In this document: one piece after another, positions 35,190-46,860 of the stretch | Numbering within the stretch: the stretch's first letter is position 1 | Layout: each line of letters starts with the position of its first letter | Made by a program: the position numbers and the translations under genes | The notes under the pieces: model-generated | Told to the model about the DNA's origin: nothing | Databases searched by the model: none | The model's input: only the letters and a program-made list of their open reading frames with translations | Source of the DNA: Acidobacteria bacterium 13_1_20CM_3_53_8 | Lineage (GTDB): Bacteria > Acidobacteriota > Blastocatellia > Pyrinomonadales > Pyrinomonadaceae | Length of the DNA stretch: 64,000 bases | Assembly: GCA_001920415.1 (NCBI GenBank) | Contig: MNJR01000051.1 | Coordinates: 31,531 to 95,530, forward strand | Direction: 5' to 3'

Positions 35190-36773
35190 CTACTTCTTCA
35201 CGATTAAACTGTCGAGCAATCGGCGCGCCTCAGTGTTTTGCGGCTCTATGGAGAGCGCGCGCTCAAGCTCAGCCTGTGCGCGGCGATGCAGACCTATGTC
35301 GCGGTAAAGCTCTGCTAGAAAAATGTGGTAGAGGGCATTCGAGCCGTCAATGGCAATGGCCGCTTGAAACTCCATCTCCGCCTGTCGTCGTGTCTTCGCG
35401 TGGCTTGCGAGCGCGCGCCCGAAGTATGCGCGATAGTCTGCGTTTTTCGGGGCGACGAGCGCGGCCTCGCTCAGCAGTCCTAGAGCGAGATTCAAATCGC
35501 CCTGTTCGAGCGCGGCGACGCCACGCCTGAACCTCTCTTCTGCGACTTGCGCTGAAGCGGGCGCGGAGTTCGTCGCTGGCGCGTCCCCGTCTAACGTGCG
35601 CAATTTAGACCCTGTCATCTCAGTGTGCCGGGGCGACTGACTGCCTTTGCCACGCGCTCCCGGCTTGGATTTCGCGGCAAGGCTCAGATCGTAGGTGGCG
35701 CGCTGCTGCGAATCCTTGAGCGTGTCGTATGCCTGAGCTATCTCTGCGAAGGCGGTTTCGACGCGGGCGTGAAGCTGCGCATCTGTGTGCTGGCGAAACT
35801 TGTCAGGATGAAAACGCTTGGCGTGTGAGTAGTAAGCTTTCTTTATCTCGCCGGACGAGGCAGTGCGCCGTACGCCAAGGACTTCGTAGTAGCTGTCTGC
35901 GCGACCGAGTCGCGCGAAAAGACTTTGAAGCTCGCGCTCTTCGTCAAATTCTTCTGCTGCCGGAGCAGTCGCTTGCGGTTGCTTCTCGGGCGCTGCTTCT
36001 GCTGTCTTTGTAGCTTTTGGCACTGCGGCTCTGGCTGAAACGCTTTTCAAAGCAATAGCGTCTTGCAACTCTTCATCATTGAATGCGCGAGGCTCGCTGC
36101 CGCGCTTGACTATGCCATAGTTGACGAGCGCATAGAGCGCCATGAAAGTTTGCGTCGAAGGAAGACCGCTGAGCGCGAGTAATTCTCTGATGGTGAGCGG
36201 TTCAATCACGCGCGACATCACGAAACCCTCTTCCGTGCTCAATGTCAGATTGGCGCTCGCGCCGGGAACGGGAAAAAGTTTTTCGTCCGGGTTTGAGAAT
36301 CTGGAAACAACGAAGCCCTGTGGCAATCGTCGCGCAGCTTCAACCAGAAGCTCTGATACGCCTAACTGTACGCGCACATCTTCCGTCAAGCGCACGCGCG
36401 CATCGAACTCCCACGCTCCGTCAATCCATAGCATGGCAGGACGAAGCATGTCTGCAAGCTGTCGCGCTCGCAACTCCCCCAAAACTTCTTCCGTCAACGC
36501 ACCACGCGCGACCAACGCCGCGCCCGTCTCCACGTCGGAAACCGTTTCAGCGGCGGCAGCAATCTCGCTCTCTTTAATCATGCCCCAACGGCGCAAACAC
36601 TCGGACATGCGAAAGACTCTCAGATTCGAGATGGCGTAGATTATTTCGCCGTCATCAAAATAGACGACCATCTTGGCGCGCTCGCGCGCTAGACGAAGCG
36701 CGCCCGTCAAACGTGCCGTAGAAATTTCGCGTATGAGTTCTACGAGCGGGTGCTCGTGCAATTGACCCTTCAT
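35190..36773 (-). CDS. DUF4388, J-domain and TPR protein
   Basis: A 527-aa cytoplasmic protein. The N-terminal DUF4388/PATAN-type domain starts MKGQLHEHPLVELIREIS and includes a GALRL...VVYFDDGEIIYAIS strand pair. A J-domain near the middle (DSYYEVLGVRRTASSGEIKK) has the HPD motif as FHPDKF. At least three TPR-like helix pairs follow (AALEQGDLNLALGLLSEAAL, then ALASHAKTRRQAEMEFQAAI). J-domains recruit Hsp70; the PATAN part is found in signalling proteins of Deltaproteobacteria and Acidobacteria. The start at 36773 is chosen over 36821 because domain homology begins there. Confidence 0.85.
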   Translation of the reverse strand: MKGQLHEHPLVELIREISTARLTGALRLARERAKMVVYFDDGEIIYAISNLRVFRMSECLRRWGMIKESEIAAAAETVSDVETGAALVARGALTEEVLGELRARQLADMLRPAMLWIDGAWEFDARVRLTEDVRVQLGVSELLVEAARRLPQGFVVSRFSNPDEKLFPVPGASANLTLSTEEGFVMSRVIEPLTIRELLALSGLPSTQTFMALYALVNYGIVKRGSEPRAFNDEELQDAIALKSVSARAAVPKATKTAEAAPEKQPQATAPAAEEFDEERELQSLFARLGRADSYYEVLGVRRTASSGEIKKAYYSHAKRFHPDKFRQHTDAQLHARVETAFAEIAQAYDTLKDSQQRATYDLSLAAKSKPGARGKGSQSPRHTEMTGSKLRTLDGDAPATNSAPASAQVAEERFRRGVAALEQGDLNLALGLLSEAALVAPKNADYRAYFGRALASHAKTRRQAEMEFQAAIAIDGSNALYHIFLAELYRDIGLHRRAQAELERALSIEPQNTEARRLLDSLIVKK

Positions 36774-36841
36774 GCCAGCGCGGGAGGAAGGCCGCCCACA
36801 TACGAAACGGCTTCCGCTCAAACATCATAACGCATGAGATA

Positions 36842-36967
36842 GAGAAGGCAAAAGGGAAAAGTAAAAAGGTAAAAGTGTGGACACGCCTGCAAGGCGTGAA
36901 TTAGAGATTAAAAATTAGAGACGAAAGCTTGTTCTTACTTTTACCTTTTGCCTTTTTACTTTTGACT
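36842..36967. repeat. Heptamer palindrome (GTAAAAA/GGAAAAG)
   Basis: The arms begin about 70 bases upstream of the reverse-strand gene start (36773) and end at the -35 box of the next promoter. Confidence 0.85.
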
Positions 36968-36970
36968 TCT

Positions 36971-36999
36971 TTGACACTTGCGCGAAGCGTGAACTATAT
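36971..36999 (+). promoter_or_regulatory. Sigma-70 promoter of the GAF histidine kinase
   Basis: TTGACA (36971-36976), a 17-base spacer and CTATAT (36994-36999). Transcription from about 37006 excludes the upstream TTG at 37000 as a start codon and supports ATG 37081. Confidence 0.7.
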
Positions 37000-37080
37000 T
37001 TGCTGAAAATAGACTCTGAAATTTTCAGAAGCAGCGCGCATCCCAAAACGCGCGCGCATCACGCCTTGGATTTGTGTTTT

Positions 37081-38460
37081 ATGAACAAGCCGGTCAGGGA
37101 ACAATCTTCGCAAGTACGTTCTGAGATAGTAGGGAATCCGCCCGAAGCGTCCGCGACGACGCTTGATGCGGAGATAGTTGATTTGCTCTACGAGCAAACA
37201 TTCTCGCCAGACGCCTCAAGCATACCCGCGAGCGTCTGCGAAACATTCTCGGAAATTTTACTCAGGCGCTGGGAATTGTGCTGCATCATAATCTACCTGC
37301 AAGGGGCTGACGGCCACTTGAGAGAAAGCGCCATGCACCGAAGCCCGCGTCTTGATCCTTCAGTCGGGCGCAAAGCCGGCAAAGCTTTCGCAGCCGCCAT
37401 CGAGAGAGAGAACGACGAGGTGCAGGTCTGGCTTGATGAAGATGCTGGCGCAGGAAACTTCGGAAACGGGTTGAGAGAGCGGCTCGTTGACGCTGGATTG
37501 CGCGCAGGCGTTGCGACGCCGATTCACGCGCGAGGCAAACTGGTCGGCGCGCTCGTAGCGCTCTCTGCCTTTCCAGAAAGGATGCGAGCGGCGCTGGACG
37601 GCCTGCGATTCGCCGCTGCGCCTATAGTTATAGCGGTCGGGAGCGCTCAACGCTCCGTAGCCATGCGCGAGCAGCACGAGCAAATAGAGCACCTGCTTGA
37701 AGAGCTTCAACAGCACAGCAGCGCGCTCGAAGAAGCCAACAGCGAGTTGCAGCGCGTAGGCCATTATCGCTCGCTCTTTCTGGCGCGCATGTCGCACGAG
37801 CTTCGCACGCCGCTTACCTCCATGCTAGGTTTTACGGAAATCATGCTGGATCAGGAGAAGCTGACTGAGGCGCAGCGCCGATTCTGCCAGAAGATTCAAG
37901 CCGCAGGGATGCAATTGCAGGCGAGCCTTACTCAACTCGTTGACCTTTCGCGCCTTGAAGCAGGCCACACGGAGCTTTTCCTTCATGAATTCTCTTTGCG
38001 CGAAACCTTGCGCGAATCCTGCGCAGCCGTAGCGCGCCTGGCGCAGAAGCAGGAGGTGGAGATTGACTGTCCGCCATCGCCAGACCTCCCGTCAATCGTC
38101 TCCGACGAAGGGAAGCTACGCCAGGTGCTCTACAATTTTCTGGCGCACGCCATCAGTCGCAGCAGCGCTGGACAAAAGATAATCGGGCGCGTCGAATGTC
38201 CAGACAAATCTCATTTTCAGATTATCATTGAAGACAAGGGCGAACCGCTCAGCGACCCCTCGCACATCTTCAAACCGATTGACCTGAAAGCGCCGTCGGA
38301 AGAAGCTGCGAGCATGAACGAACTTGGTCTGGCGATAGCACGACGCCTGATAGACCTGCTAGGCGGGAGCGTTCATCTTGAAAACCGCGACTCAAGAGGC
38401 TTGCGCGCAATCATAGAGCTGCCGTCGCGCCCGCCTGAAAAGAGGGTAAATGGTGAATAG
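37081..38460 (+). CDS. Soluble GAF-domain histidine kinase
   Basis: A 459-aa cytoplasmic sensor kinase. A GAF-like domain occupies about residues 45-200 (ELCCIIIYLQGADGHLRESA). A coiled coil leads to the H-box MSHELRTPLTSMLGF with phosphoacceptor His239. The ATPase domain is recognisable but divergent: N-box YNFLAHAISRS (His where the second Asn is usual), G1 EDKGEPLSD instead of DxGxGI, G2 ELGLAIARRLIDLLGG. It could be a weak kinase or a phosphotransfer or phosphatase-biased sensor. The stop codon lies in a GGTAAAT repeat. No response regulator is adjacent. Confidence 0.83.
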   Translation: MNKPVREQSSQVRSEIVGNPPEASATTLDAEIVDLLYEQTFSPDASSIPASVCETFSEILLRRWELCCIIIYLQGADGHLRESAMHRSPRLDPSVGRKAGKAFAAAIERENDEVQVWLDEDAGAGNFGNGLRERLVDAGLRAGVATPIHARGKLVGALVALSAFPERMRAALDGLRFAAAPIVIAVGSAQRSVAMREQHEQIEHLLEELQQHSSALEEANSELQRVGHYRSLFLARMSHELRTPLTSMLGFTEIMLDQEKLTEAQRRFCQKIQAAGMQLQASLTQLVDLSRLEAGHTELFLHEFSLRETLRESCAAVARLAQKQEVEIDCPPSPDLPSIVSDEGKLRQVLYNFLAHAISRSSAGQKIIGRVECPDKSHFQIIIEDKGEPLSDPSHIFKPIDLKAPSEEAASMNELGLAIARRLIDLLGGSVHLENRDSRGLRAIIELPSRPPEKRVNGE

Positions 38461-38528
38461 TAAATGGTAAATAGAAAACGCTTTTCTTCCATTCACTATT
38501 TACCATTTACCATTTACCATTTACCTCT
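38445..38528. repeat. Heptamer palindrome (GGTAAAT)
   Basis: GGTAAAT, GGTGAAT and AGTAAAT units at the left; ATTTACC units at the right. The first units encode the last residues (V-N-G-E) and stop of the kinase. The right arm ends at the next gene's start region. Confidence 0.88.
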
Positions 38529-38542
38529 TTTTGAAACTTATT

Positions 38543-39295
38543 ATGATTGAGATACGCGAATGCACTACGATTGAGGAGTACGACGGGTGCATTCGTTTGC
38601 AGCGCGAGGCGTTCGGCTTGCCGGACATGGAGATTAGCCCGCGCCGCCACTTGATTGTTTCGCGTATGGCGGGCGGGTGGACGCTCGGCGCGTTCGATGG
38701 CGATATAATGGTAGGGTTCGTTCATCACCTCGTTGCTGTTCGCGGGCGCGACCGTCTCATAGGCTACTCGCACATGATGGCGGTTGCACGGAACTATCAG
38801 AACCGGGGGGTTGGCGCGCAATTGAAGTTCGCGCAGCGCAAGCGCGCTCTGTTGGAGGGAAGAAACTATATCAAGTGGACTTGGGACCCCATGCAGGCGC
38901 GCAATGCTCATTTCAACCTTAACCGTCTGGGCGTGGTCGTGCGCTCATACGCAGAGAATTTTTACGGCACAGACTGTCACACGATTCCAATGGAATCCGG
39001 CAAAGCTCATAGCATTGACAGCGACCGACTCTTCGCCGAATGGGAACTAGACCACAAGCGCGTCGCGGCTCTAGCCGAGGGGCGCGCGCCAGAAGATTTG
39101 CCCGAAGCCGAAACATCAATCTTGATTCCCCCAAACTGGAGCGCGCTCATAGCATCAGACCCCGAATCAGCGCGGCGCGAACAACTGCGTGTCCGCCACG
39201 AATTTCAACAGGCTTTCGCCACCGGACTCATTTGCGCCGCCTTTCAACGCGACGCAGAACGCCCGCGTTATCTGCTTTATAAAAGTGATAAGTGA
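38543..39295 (+). CDS. GNAT-family acetyltransferase
   Basis: A 250-aa protein. The CoA-binding region of the GNAT fold is visible as YSHMMAVARNYQNRGVGAQLKFAQR (motif A, Q/RxxGxG/A as QNRGVGAQ). The C-terminal extension of about 100 residues (NFYGTDCHTIPMESGKAHSI and onward) matches the predicted larger GNAT group of unknown substrate (COG3375-like). It lacks a good ribosome-binding site, and ATG 38543 was chosen over an upstream TTG. The stop codon lies in the first GATAAGT unit of the next palindrome. Confidence 0.82.
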   Translation: MIEIRECTTIEEYDGCIRLQREAFGLPDMEISPRRHLIVSRMAGGWTLGAFDGDIMVGFVHHLVAVRGRDRLIGYSHMMAVARNYQNRGVGAQLKFAQRKRALLEGRNYIKWTWDPMQARNAHFNLNRLGVVVRSYAENFYGTDCHTIPMESGKAHSIDSDRLFAEWELDHKRVAALAEGRAPEDLPEAETSILIPPNWSALIASDPESARREQLRVRHEFQQAFATGLICAAFQRDAERPRYLLYKSDK

Positions 39296-39400
39296 TGAGT
39301 GACAAGAAGAGTTTTCAGTTTTTAGTTTTCAGTTTTCAGAAAGAAGCGAACTGCTTTTAACTGAAAACTGAAAACTAAAAACTGCTCTTATCACTGCTTT
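39285..39400. repeat. Nested heptamer palindrome (GATAAGT outer, CAGTTTT inner)
   Basis: The outer units GATAAGT/GATGAGT are followed by TAGTTTT/CAGTTTT units with core GAAAGAAGCGAACTGCTTTT, as at 13186. The right arm ends at ATG 39405. Confidence 0.85.
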
Positions 39401-39404
39401 TAAT

Positions 39405-40790
39405 ATGTCTTTCGCACGTTTCGACCGTTACGTTGATCGTCAGGCGCGCGCGTTTACCGAGCGCTTGCAGGCTATGTGTCGCATGCCGTCTGTGGCTGCG
39501 CGCGGCACAGGCATGCGCGCTATGGCTGAAGCGGTCGAGCAGTTGATGCAGCGCACTGGGCTGGGCACGCGCTCGTTCAAGATTGGCAGCGGCTACCCGA
39601 TTCTTTTCGGCGAGGCAGGGGCGGGGCCGCGCTGCTTCGTTGTTTATGGTCATTACGATGTGCAGCCTCTGGGTCAACTGACAAGCTGGTCTTTCGGCCC
39701 GTTCTCGGCGACCATTGAAGATGGAAAGCTCTACGCTCGCGGCGCGTCGAATAGCAAGGGCGATCTGGTGGCTAGACTCGCTGCGGTCGAAGCCTACCAG
39801 AAGAGTTTCGGAAAACTTCCAGTCTGTTTACGCTTCATAGTCGAGGGCGAGGACGGACTTGGAAGCCCTAGCCTGTACCGCTTCACTAAAGAGAACGCTG
39901 AACTGCTCAAAGCGGACGGCTGCATCTGGGACGAGGGTTACAAAGATACTAAAGAGCGTTTCGTTGTCAGCCTGGGATTCAAAGGAATCACTTTCATAGA
40001 GTTGCGCGTGCACGGCGCACGCTCAGACCTTCATTCAAAGTGGGGAACGATTGTGCCCAACCCCGCGTGGCGGCTTGTGCAGGCGCTCTCTACAATCACG
40101 TCGCCAAAAGGGGTGATTACGATTGACGGCTTCTCGTCTTACATCGCGCCGATTACGCCGGAAGATGTTGAGGCGTTGAAGACCGTTGAGATAGACGAGA
40201 CGGGACTCAAGCGCGAATTTCGCATCGCCGGTTGGGTGCGACAGATGAAAGGCTCAACGCTCGTCAAGGAACATATTTTTGGGGCGACCTGTACTATCTG
40301 CGGAATTCAGACCGGGCACACGGAAGCAGGCGCAAAGACTGTGCTGCCCAGCGCGGCTATGGCTCGCCTGGACTTTCGACTCGTGCCGGATTTGACGCCA
40401 GAGATAGTCGTCAGTCTTCTGCGCGAGCATCTGGACGTGCGCGGCTTCAAAGACATAGAGATTATAGAACTGGGCAGCGCGCCTCTGGCGAAATCTTCTG
40501 CTCAATCAAGTGTCGCGCGTGCGGCAATAGAATCCGCCGAAGAAGTTTACGGCGCGCAGCCAGTGATATTTCCCTTGGACCCTTCGAGCGGGCCTGTTGG
40601 CGCTGTCTGCGGCGTACAATCACCTCCCACTCCCGTAGTATCTTTCGGCATCAGCTACGCAGGCTCAAACCCTCACGCGCCTGACGAGAACATACGTGTT
40701 GACGATTTTCTTCAGAACATCAAATACTTCGGTCGCATCATCCACCGTCTGGGACACGAGGCGAAAGAGAGTAAGATAAGGCAAAAGTAA
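39405..40790 (+). CDS. M20-family dipeptidase
   Basis: A 461-aa metallopeptidase. The first metal-site motif is VVYGHYDVQPLGQ, the second ARGASNSKGDL (Asp/Asn as bridging ligand region), then VEGEDGLGSPSL with the general-base Glu. A dimerisation domain lies in the middle (HGARSDLHSKWG). It probably cleaves dipeptides or removes N-acyl groups in the cytoplasm; no signal peptide is seen. 'RGASNSKGDL' departs from the usual RGxxDDKG (Asp-Asp to Asn-Ser), so activity should be checked. The last codons and TAA lie in the following palindrome. Confidence 0.88.
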   Translation: MSFARFDRYVDRQARAFTERLQAMCRMPSVAARGTGMRAMAEAVEQLMQRTGLGTRSFKIGSGYPILFGEAGAGPRCFVVYGHYDVQPLGQLTSWSFGPFSATIEDGKLYARGASNSKGDLVARLAAVEAYQKSFGKLPVCLRFIVEGEDGLGSPSLYRFTKENAELLKADGCIWDEGYKDTKERFVVSLGFKGITFIELRVHGARSDLHSKWGTIVPNPAWRLVQALSTITSPKGVITIDGFSSYIAPITPEDVEALKTVEIDETGLKREFRIAGWVRQMKGSTLVKEHIFGATCTICGIQTGHTEAGAKTVLPSAAMARLDFRLVPDLTPEIVVSLLREHLDVRGFKDIEIIELGSAPLAKSSAQSSVARAAIESAEEVYGAQPVIFPLDPSSGPVGAVCGVQSPPTPVVSFGISYAGSNPHAPDENIRVDDFLQNIKYFGRIIHRLGHEAKESKIRQK

Positions 40791-40906
40791 AAAGGTAAAG
40801 GAAAGTCAAAAGGTAAAAGTAAAAAGGCAAAAGTAAGGCCGCAAACCATCCTTTATTAAAATGCTTTTGTCCGCACTTTTGCCTTTTACCTTTTTACTTT
40901 TGCCTT
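40780..40906. repeat. Heptamer palindrome (GTAAAAA/GGCAAAA)
   Basis: Units GTAAAAA, GGTAAAA and GGCAAAA, and their complements. The first units encode the end of the peptidase. Confidence 0.85.
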
Positions 40907-40988
40907 ATCTGAATTTGCCATCCGCGCGCGTTCGGCTATGATGTTCTAGAACGTCTTATACTAATTGCAATTGAGTGCGACAAGGTAA

Positions 40989-41058
40989 GTCAGTACCGCC
41001 TGCGGTAGCGGGCGGGTGATGGATGCGATACCCGCCCGCTACCGCAGGCGGTACTGAC
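40989..41058. repeat. REP-like palindrome, copy 4
   Basis: 29-base arms starting GTCAGTACCGCCTGCGGTAG around a short loop (about 12 bases). It sits 55 bases before ligA. Confidence 0.9.
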
Positions 41059-41101
41059 CCATCGCTTCTCCGCACGCACTGCAATCACTCTAATCTTCTG
41101 A

Positions 41102-43126
<2,025 letters not shown>

Positions 43127-43129
<3 letters not shown>

Positions 43130-43277
43130 TGATAAGTGATGAGTGATAAGTGATAAGAGCGCGTGAATCGTGGACCGTAAATCGTGAATAGACGAGAAGG
43201 CTTTCCTCTATTCACGATTCACGATTTACTATTCACGTTCTTTCTTATCACTTATCACTCATCACTTATCACTTGGA
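43127..43277. repeat. Nested heptamer palindrome (GATAAGT outer, GTGAATC inner)
   Basis: GATAAGT/GATGAGT units directly follow the ligA stop. Inside are GTGAATC, GTAAATC and GTGAATA units, then the complements. Two heptamer families share one element. Confidence 0.85.
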
Positions 43278-43283
43278 GAAGAT

Positions 43284-43718
43284 ATGAGTTCAAATGAAGA
43301 GAACAAACTTGAATTGATTTACACGATTCTTTGCGACGATGTGCGTTTGGAAGTCGGCAACAAATTATCTTTGATGGGCGTGTTCCAGAACATTGTGGTG
43401 GAGCACGTGCCCGTATCCTTGATAAAGTTCGCGGTCGTCAATCACTGGAGCGGCGAGGGGACGCATCTTTCCGAAGTCAGAATTCTCACGCCTGATCGCC
43501 AGCACCCCGTAGTCGTCTCGCAACCCACACGGTTCGAGGTCACGCCTGGCGGATTCGCCGACAACATAAGTTTTTTTGTGAACGTGACCTTCCCAGCCGC
43601 AGGCGAATACTGGGTTCAGACTCTTCTGGATTCAAGCCTCTTCGACGAACAGCGACTCGTCGTCACGGATGCGCACGCATCACGTGGCGCAGAGGATGTA
43701 TCCGAGGCGATTAACTGA
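43284..43718 (+). CDS. Conserved hypothetical protein (DUF6941-like)
   Basis: A 144-aa beta-rich soluble protein. The N-terminal LIYTILCDDVRLEVGNKLSL then MGVFQNIVVEHVP resembles the DUF6941 family, which I name tentatively from pattern only. The body alternates strands (RILTPDRQHPVV, FVNVTFPAAGEYWVQTLLD), consistent with a beta-sandwich. The function is unknown. A short spacer separates it from a heptamer palindrome. Confidence 0.65.
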   Translation: MSSNEENKLELIYTILCDDVRLEVGNKLSLMGVFQNIVVEHVPVSLIKFAVVNHWSGEGTHLSEVRILTPDRQHPVVVSQPTRFEVTPGGFADNISFFVNVTFPAAGEYWVQTLLDSSLFDEQRLVVTDAHASRGAEDVSEAIN

Positions 43719-43810
43719 AAAAGGGGTGGAAAAATTTCGATATAGAAGAAGAATCAGAGGATTCTTTCAGCCACCATTTATCCAGCGACAGCATTCTCAG
43801 TTGAAAGCAG

Positions 43811-43856
43811 GTGGAGCACGAGTCGGCGGACACCGAAGGCTCGTGCTCTCCTTTGG
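43811..43856. terminator. Hairpin between convergent genes, possible bidirectional terminator
   Basis: GGAGCACGAG pairs with CTCGTGCTCTCC around GTCGGCGGACACCGAAGG. It lies between the convergent ends at 43718 and 43873. Confidence 0.55.
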
Positions 43857-43872
43857 AATTAAGCAACTGCTT

Positions 43873-44175
43873 TCACTGCGCCCGCTTAGCAGACTCACTT
43901 GGGGCATCATCCAATTCAACCTTAACTTCGGGTTGGCTGTTTGCCCTTACGGCATAGGCAGTTCCATCTGGAACTCCCTCAAAGCCAGTAAGCACCACTC
44001 TGTTAATTATTGATTCTTCCTCACCTTCCCTATGTTTGTACGTCAGTTTTCTCAAATTTTTTCCCGAGTGTCCGTGCACATGTGGCCTTCCTATCTCGAC
44101 TTTGGGGAACACTTCATGGTCAAACTCTATATGGATGGAGCCGCCTGAAATTATGATTGGTTCGTCGTGTGGCAT
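43873..44175 (-). CDS. Small hypothetical protein
   Basis: A 100-aa protein with AAGGAG in good position before ATG 44175. The N-terminus (MPHDEPIIISGGSIHIEFD) suggests a beta-strand domain; the middle has a His-rich turn (PHVHGHSG), and the tail is acidic and probably disordered. No family is recognised. It lies 35 bp downstream of the broken kinase-TPR gene in the same direction and may belong to that transcription unit. Confidence 0.6.
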   Translation of the reverse strand: MPHDEPIIISGGSIHIEFDHEVFPKVEIGRPHVHGHSGKNLRKLTYKHREGEEESIINRVVLTGFEGVPDGTAYAVRANSQPEVKVELDDAPSESAKRAQ

Positions 44176-44210
44176 GTTGATTCTCCTTCTTAGGGTCTAG
44201 GGGCAATTAA

Positions 44211-46665
44211 CTAATTTACGGCTAAGAGTTCTCCGAGCCGCCTGTGGGAGTATTTTATGTCGGGTCTGGCTAGGTAGCCTGAAGCTTCAATCCCCCCGAT
44301 CTTCAGCAAAGATTGCTGAAGATCGGAAAGTATTTGAGAGGCTTGCGAGGCGTAATCACGCGCTTTGGCCTGATCGCCTGCCGCTCGGCTGGCTAGAGCC
44401 GCAATGAGTAAAGCGTGCCACTCAGAATCCTGCTGGCCGGAGCGCGCAAAGCTATCTTGCGCCTGCAATGCATTCGCCAGTGCGCTCTGCGCGTCGCCGG
44501 TTTCAAGCATGGCCTCGGCCAGCGCAAGCTGCGCTTTGGACAGCAGCGCTGTTTCGCTGGAATGTGATGCTGCTGAAACGAAAGCGTCCTGGCACATCTG
44601 CCTTCCCTGACTCTTCGCGCCGGAGAGAACTTGCGCCAATCCGAGCACGCTCTTGACTTCTGGTAACGTGTGGGAATCTTGCGCCTCGGGCATGGCTAGA
44701 GCCTGCTGGCTTTTCGCTATGGCCGCTGAGAACAGACGTTGGCTGAGAGCCATTTCGGCCTCGTATTGATAGATCTCTGCCAATAGCGCCCGTTTCCCGC
44801 TGGACTGGGCCAACACAGTGGCCTGATCTAAAGCCGTGCGGGCTTCCGTGTAACGACCTAGCTTCCACAACACACCACCCCGATGGAAGAAGCTATAAGC
44901 GATTCCCTGCTGGTCGGACAACTTCTTGCTGGTCGCATAATATTCCTCAAAGTGAGCCAGAGCCTCCGGGTATCGCTCCTGTAGGACGAGCACGCTCCCG
45001 ATCCCTTCTTCAGCAGACTTTACCTGCGAGAGGTCGTCCACCTGTCTGGCGTGTTCGAGTTGCTGTTCAAATGCTCGGAGCGCTGCATCGTAGTTGCCTC
45101 TATCACGGTTGATGTGCATGAGCAAGGTCAGGGCTTGGTAGGTCTCTGTGCCATAGCCTCCCTTTTGATAAAAGACTAGGGCTGTCTCTATATATTGCAG
45201 CGCTTGATCCGTCTCACCTATCTGAGCATATAAGCTCCCAAGCGACAGTTGCGCCCTCGCTTCGGTAGCTAATCCTTTGAAGAGTTGCGCAAACTCCAGC
45301 GCCTGTTTGAAGTATCTCTCAGCTTCAACGGAATTGCCGCGCAATAAAAAGACACTGCCGAGAGAAATCAAACTCCGCGCTCGCAGGTTATTCATGCCTT
45401 TAGATTCAGCCAGATTCACAGCTTCACGAGCGTACTGCTCTGCTTGCGCCGTATCCCCTGCGGTGTAGGTGTTGCTCAGTTGCGAGAGGATATTGATCTG
45501 TTGCGACTCGTTGCCTGAAGCGTGCGTCAATTCTAGCGCCTGCTCTAACTGCGCGCGAGCATCATCGATCTTTCTGAGCTTATTGAAGAGCACGCCGCGC
45601 TGGTAAAAGACTTCTGTGCGCCCTTCCGTGTTGCTCGAAGCCTGATAGAGCGCCTCGGCTTTCTCGAAGGCCGCCTGCGCGCTTGCTAACTCCAATCGCC
45701 GACCGTAGAGGATTCCCAGATGCAGGTAGGCCGTATCGTATGTAGGGTCATGGTTCGCGGCCTCCACATAGCTCTCTATAGCTTTCTTAATCTCGTCTGT
45801 CTTTTCATAGGCGCGCCCTAAATCCACATAAACTTGCGGCTCTTGTGGCGAGAGGCTGGCTATCTCGCGGTAGTAGTTGATGGCCTGTACATAGTCGCGC
45901 GTGAAGGTTGAGCGTATGGCTTTAAGATATAACTCGTCCGTTTGATTGAGCGGCGAAAGGGCTGATGCGCGCAACAGTTCAGCTCCGGCATTGTTAGTGT
46001 AATCCATCTCCATACACGCTTCGGCAAGGCGCGCGTGCGCAAGCTGAAAGCTGTCATCTATCTTGACAGCCTGCTCAAATGCCTTACTGGCTTGATAGAA
46101 TGCGCCCTCGCGCAGTGCGCCTGTGCCACGCTCGTACCAGGCGACGGCTTGAGGCGGTGGTGACGGCGCACGATGTGTGGAATACCAGATGACCCAAGAA
46201 GCGACCAACAGGATTCCGAGTGCAATTAAAGAAGCTCCGATAGATAAACGACCACGCAACGGGATGTTTGACAGAGTATCTAAAACTTTTCGGTAAAACG
46301 GGCCGGGAGGCGGAAGAATCTCTGGTTTAGCCGAGTCGTTGGAGAGCATACCGTCGCGCGCAGTTGCCAAGTCCGCCATCAGTTCTTCGGCTGACTGATA
46401 ACGTTCTTCAGCTACTTTGGCGAGTGCCTTTAACGTGATGCGATCAAGTTCCGGTGGCACGTTCGGACAAAGCTGCGAGGGCGGTGGCGGCTCTCGCTTC
46501 GCGCAAGAATCGCGCGCGATAGTTATGATCGTCCAAACCAGCGGCGAGGAACTTTACCGCAACACGCGTGTTCAGACTAATATCTTCGGCTAGATAGACG
46601 ACGCCCATACCACCCTCTCCGAGTTGATTGAGAATGCGATAATGAGAGATCGTTTGCCCTATCAT
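44211..46665 (-). pseudogene. Ser/Thr kinase-TPR gene with most of the kinase domain deleted
   Basis: The N-terminus (from 46665, with AAAGGAGA upstream) is a clear kinase N-lobe: LNQLGEGGMGVVYLAEDISL then RVAVKFLAAG. After AREARAATA the frame changes and the sequence jumps to PSQLCPNVPPELDRITLKAL, the very end of a kinase C-lobe. The catalytic loop (HRD), DFG and activation segment are absent, about 200 residues. The rest, readable in the second frame from GTG 46460, has a membrane helix and at least ten TPR repeats. Either a deletion has inactivated the gene, leaving a TPR-only protein, or the assembly has collapsed. Confidence 0.75.
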
Positions 46666-46668
46666 TGA

Positions 46669-46689
46669 TTCGGATCTCCTTTTGATCCG
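46669..46689 (-). promoter_or_regulatory. Hairpin presenting the Shine-Dalgarno site in its loop
   Basis: On the reverse strand TCGGATC and GATCCGA flank AAAAGGA, the ribosome-binding site of the kinase gene. The 7-bp stem could modulate translation. Confidence 0.45.
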
Positions 46690-46860
46690 AGAAGTAAGGA
46701 CTTAAGCGAGACAAAAGCAGCAGGACTGATAGAGGTCAAAGAGACTTCAAGCAAAACTGATGCTACGTATTCTGCGCCATAGACAATATTATTTCAAGGA
46801 AAAAGGTGAAGGAAAACAGAGGCCAGGATTTAGAAGCCAGAAGAAGCTGATATGTCTGAC

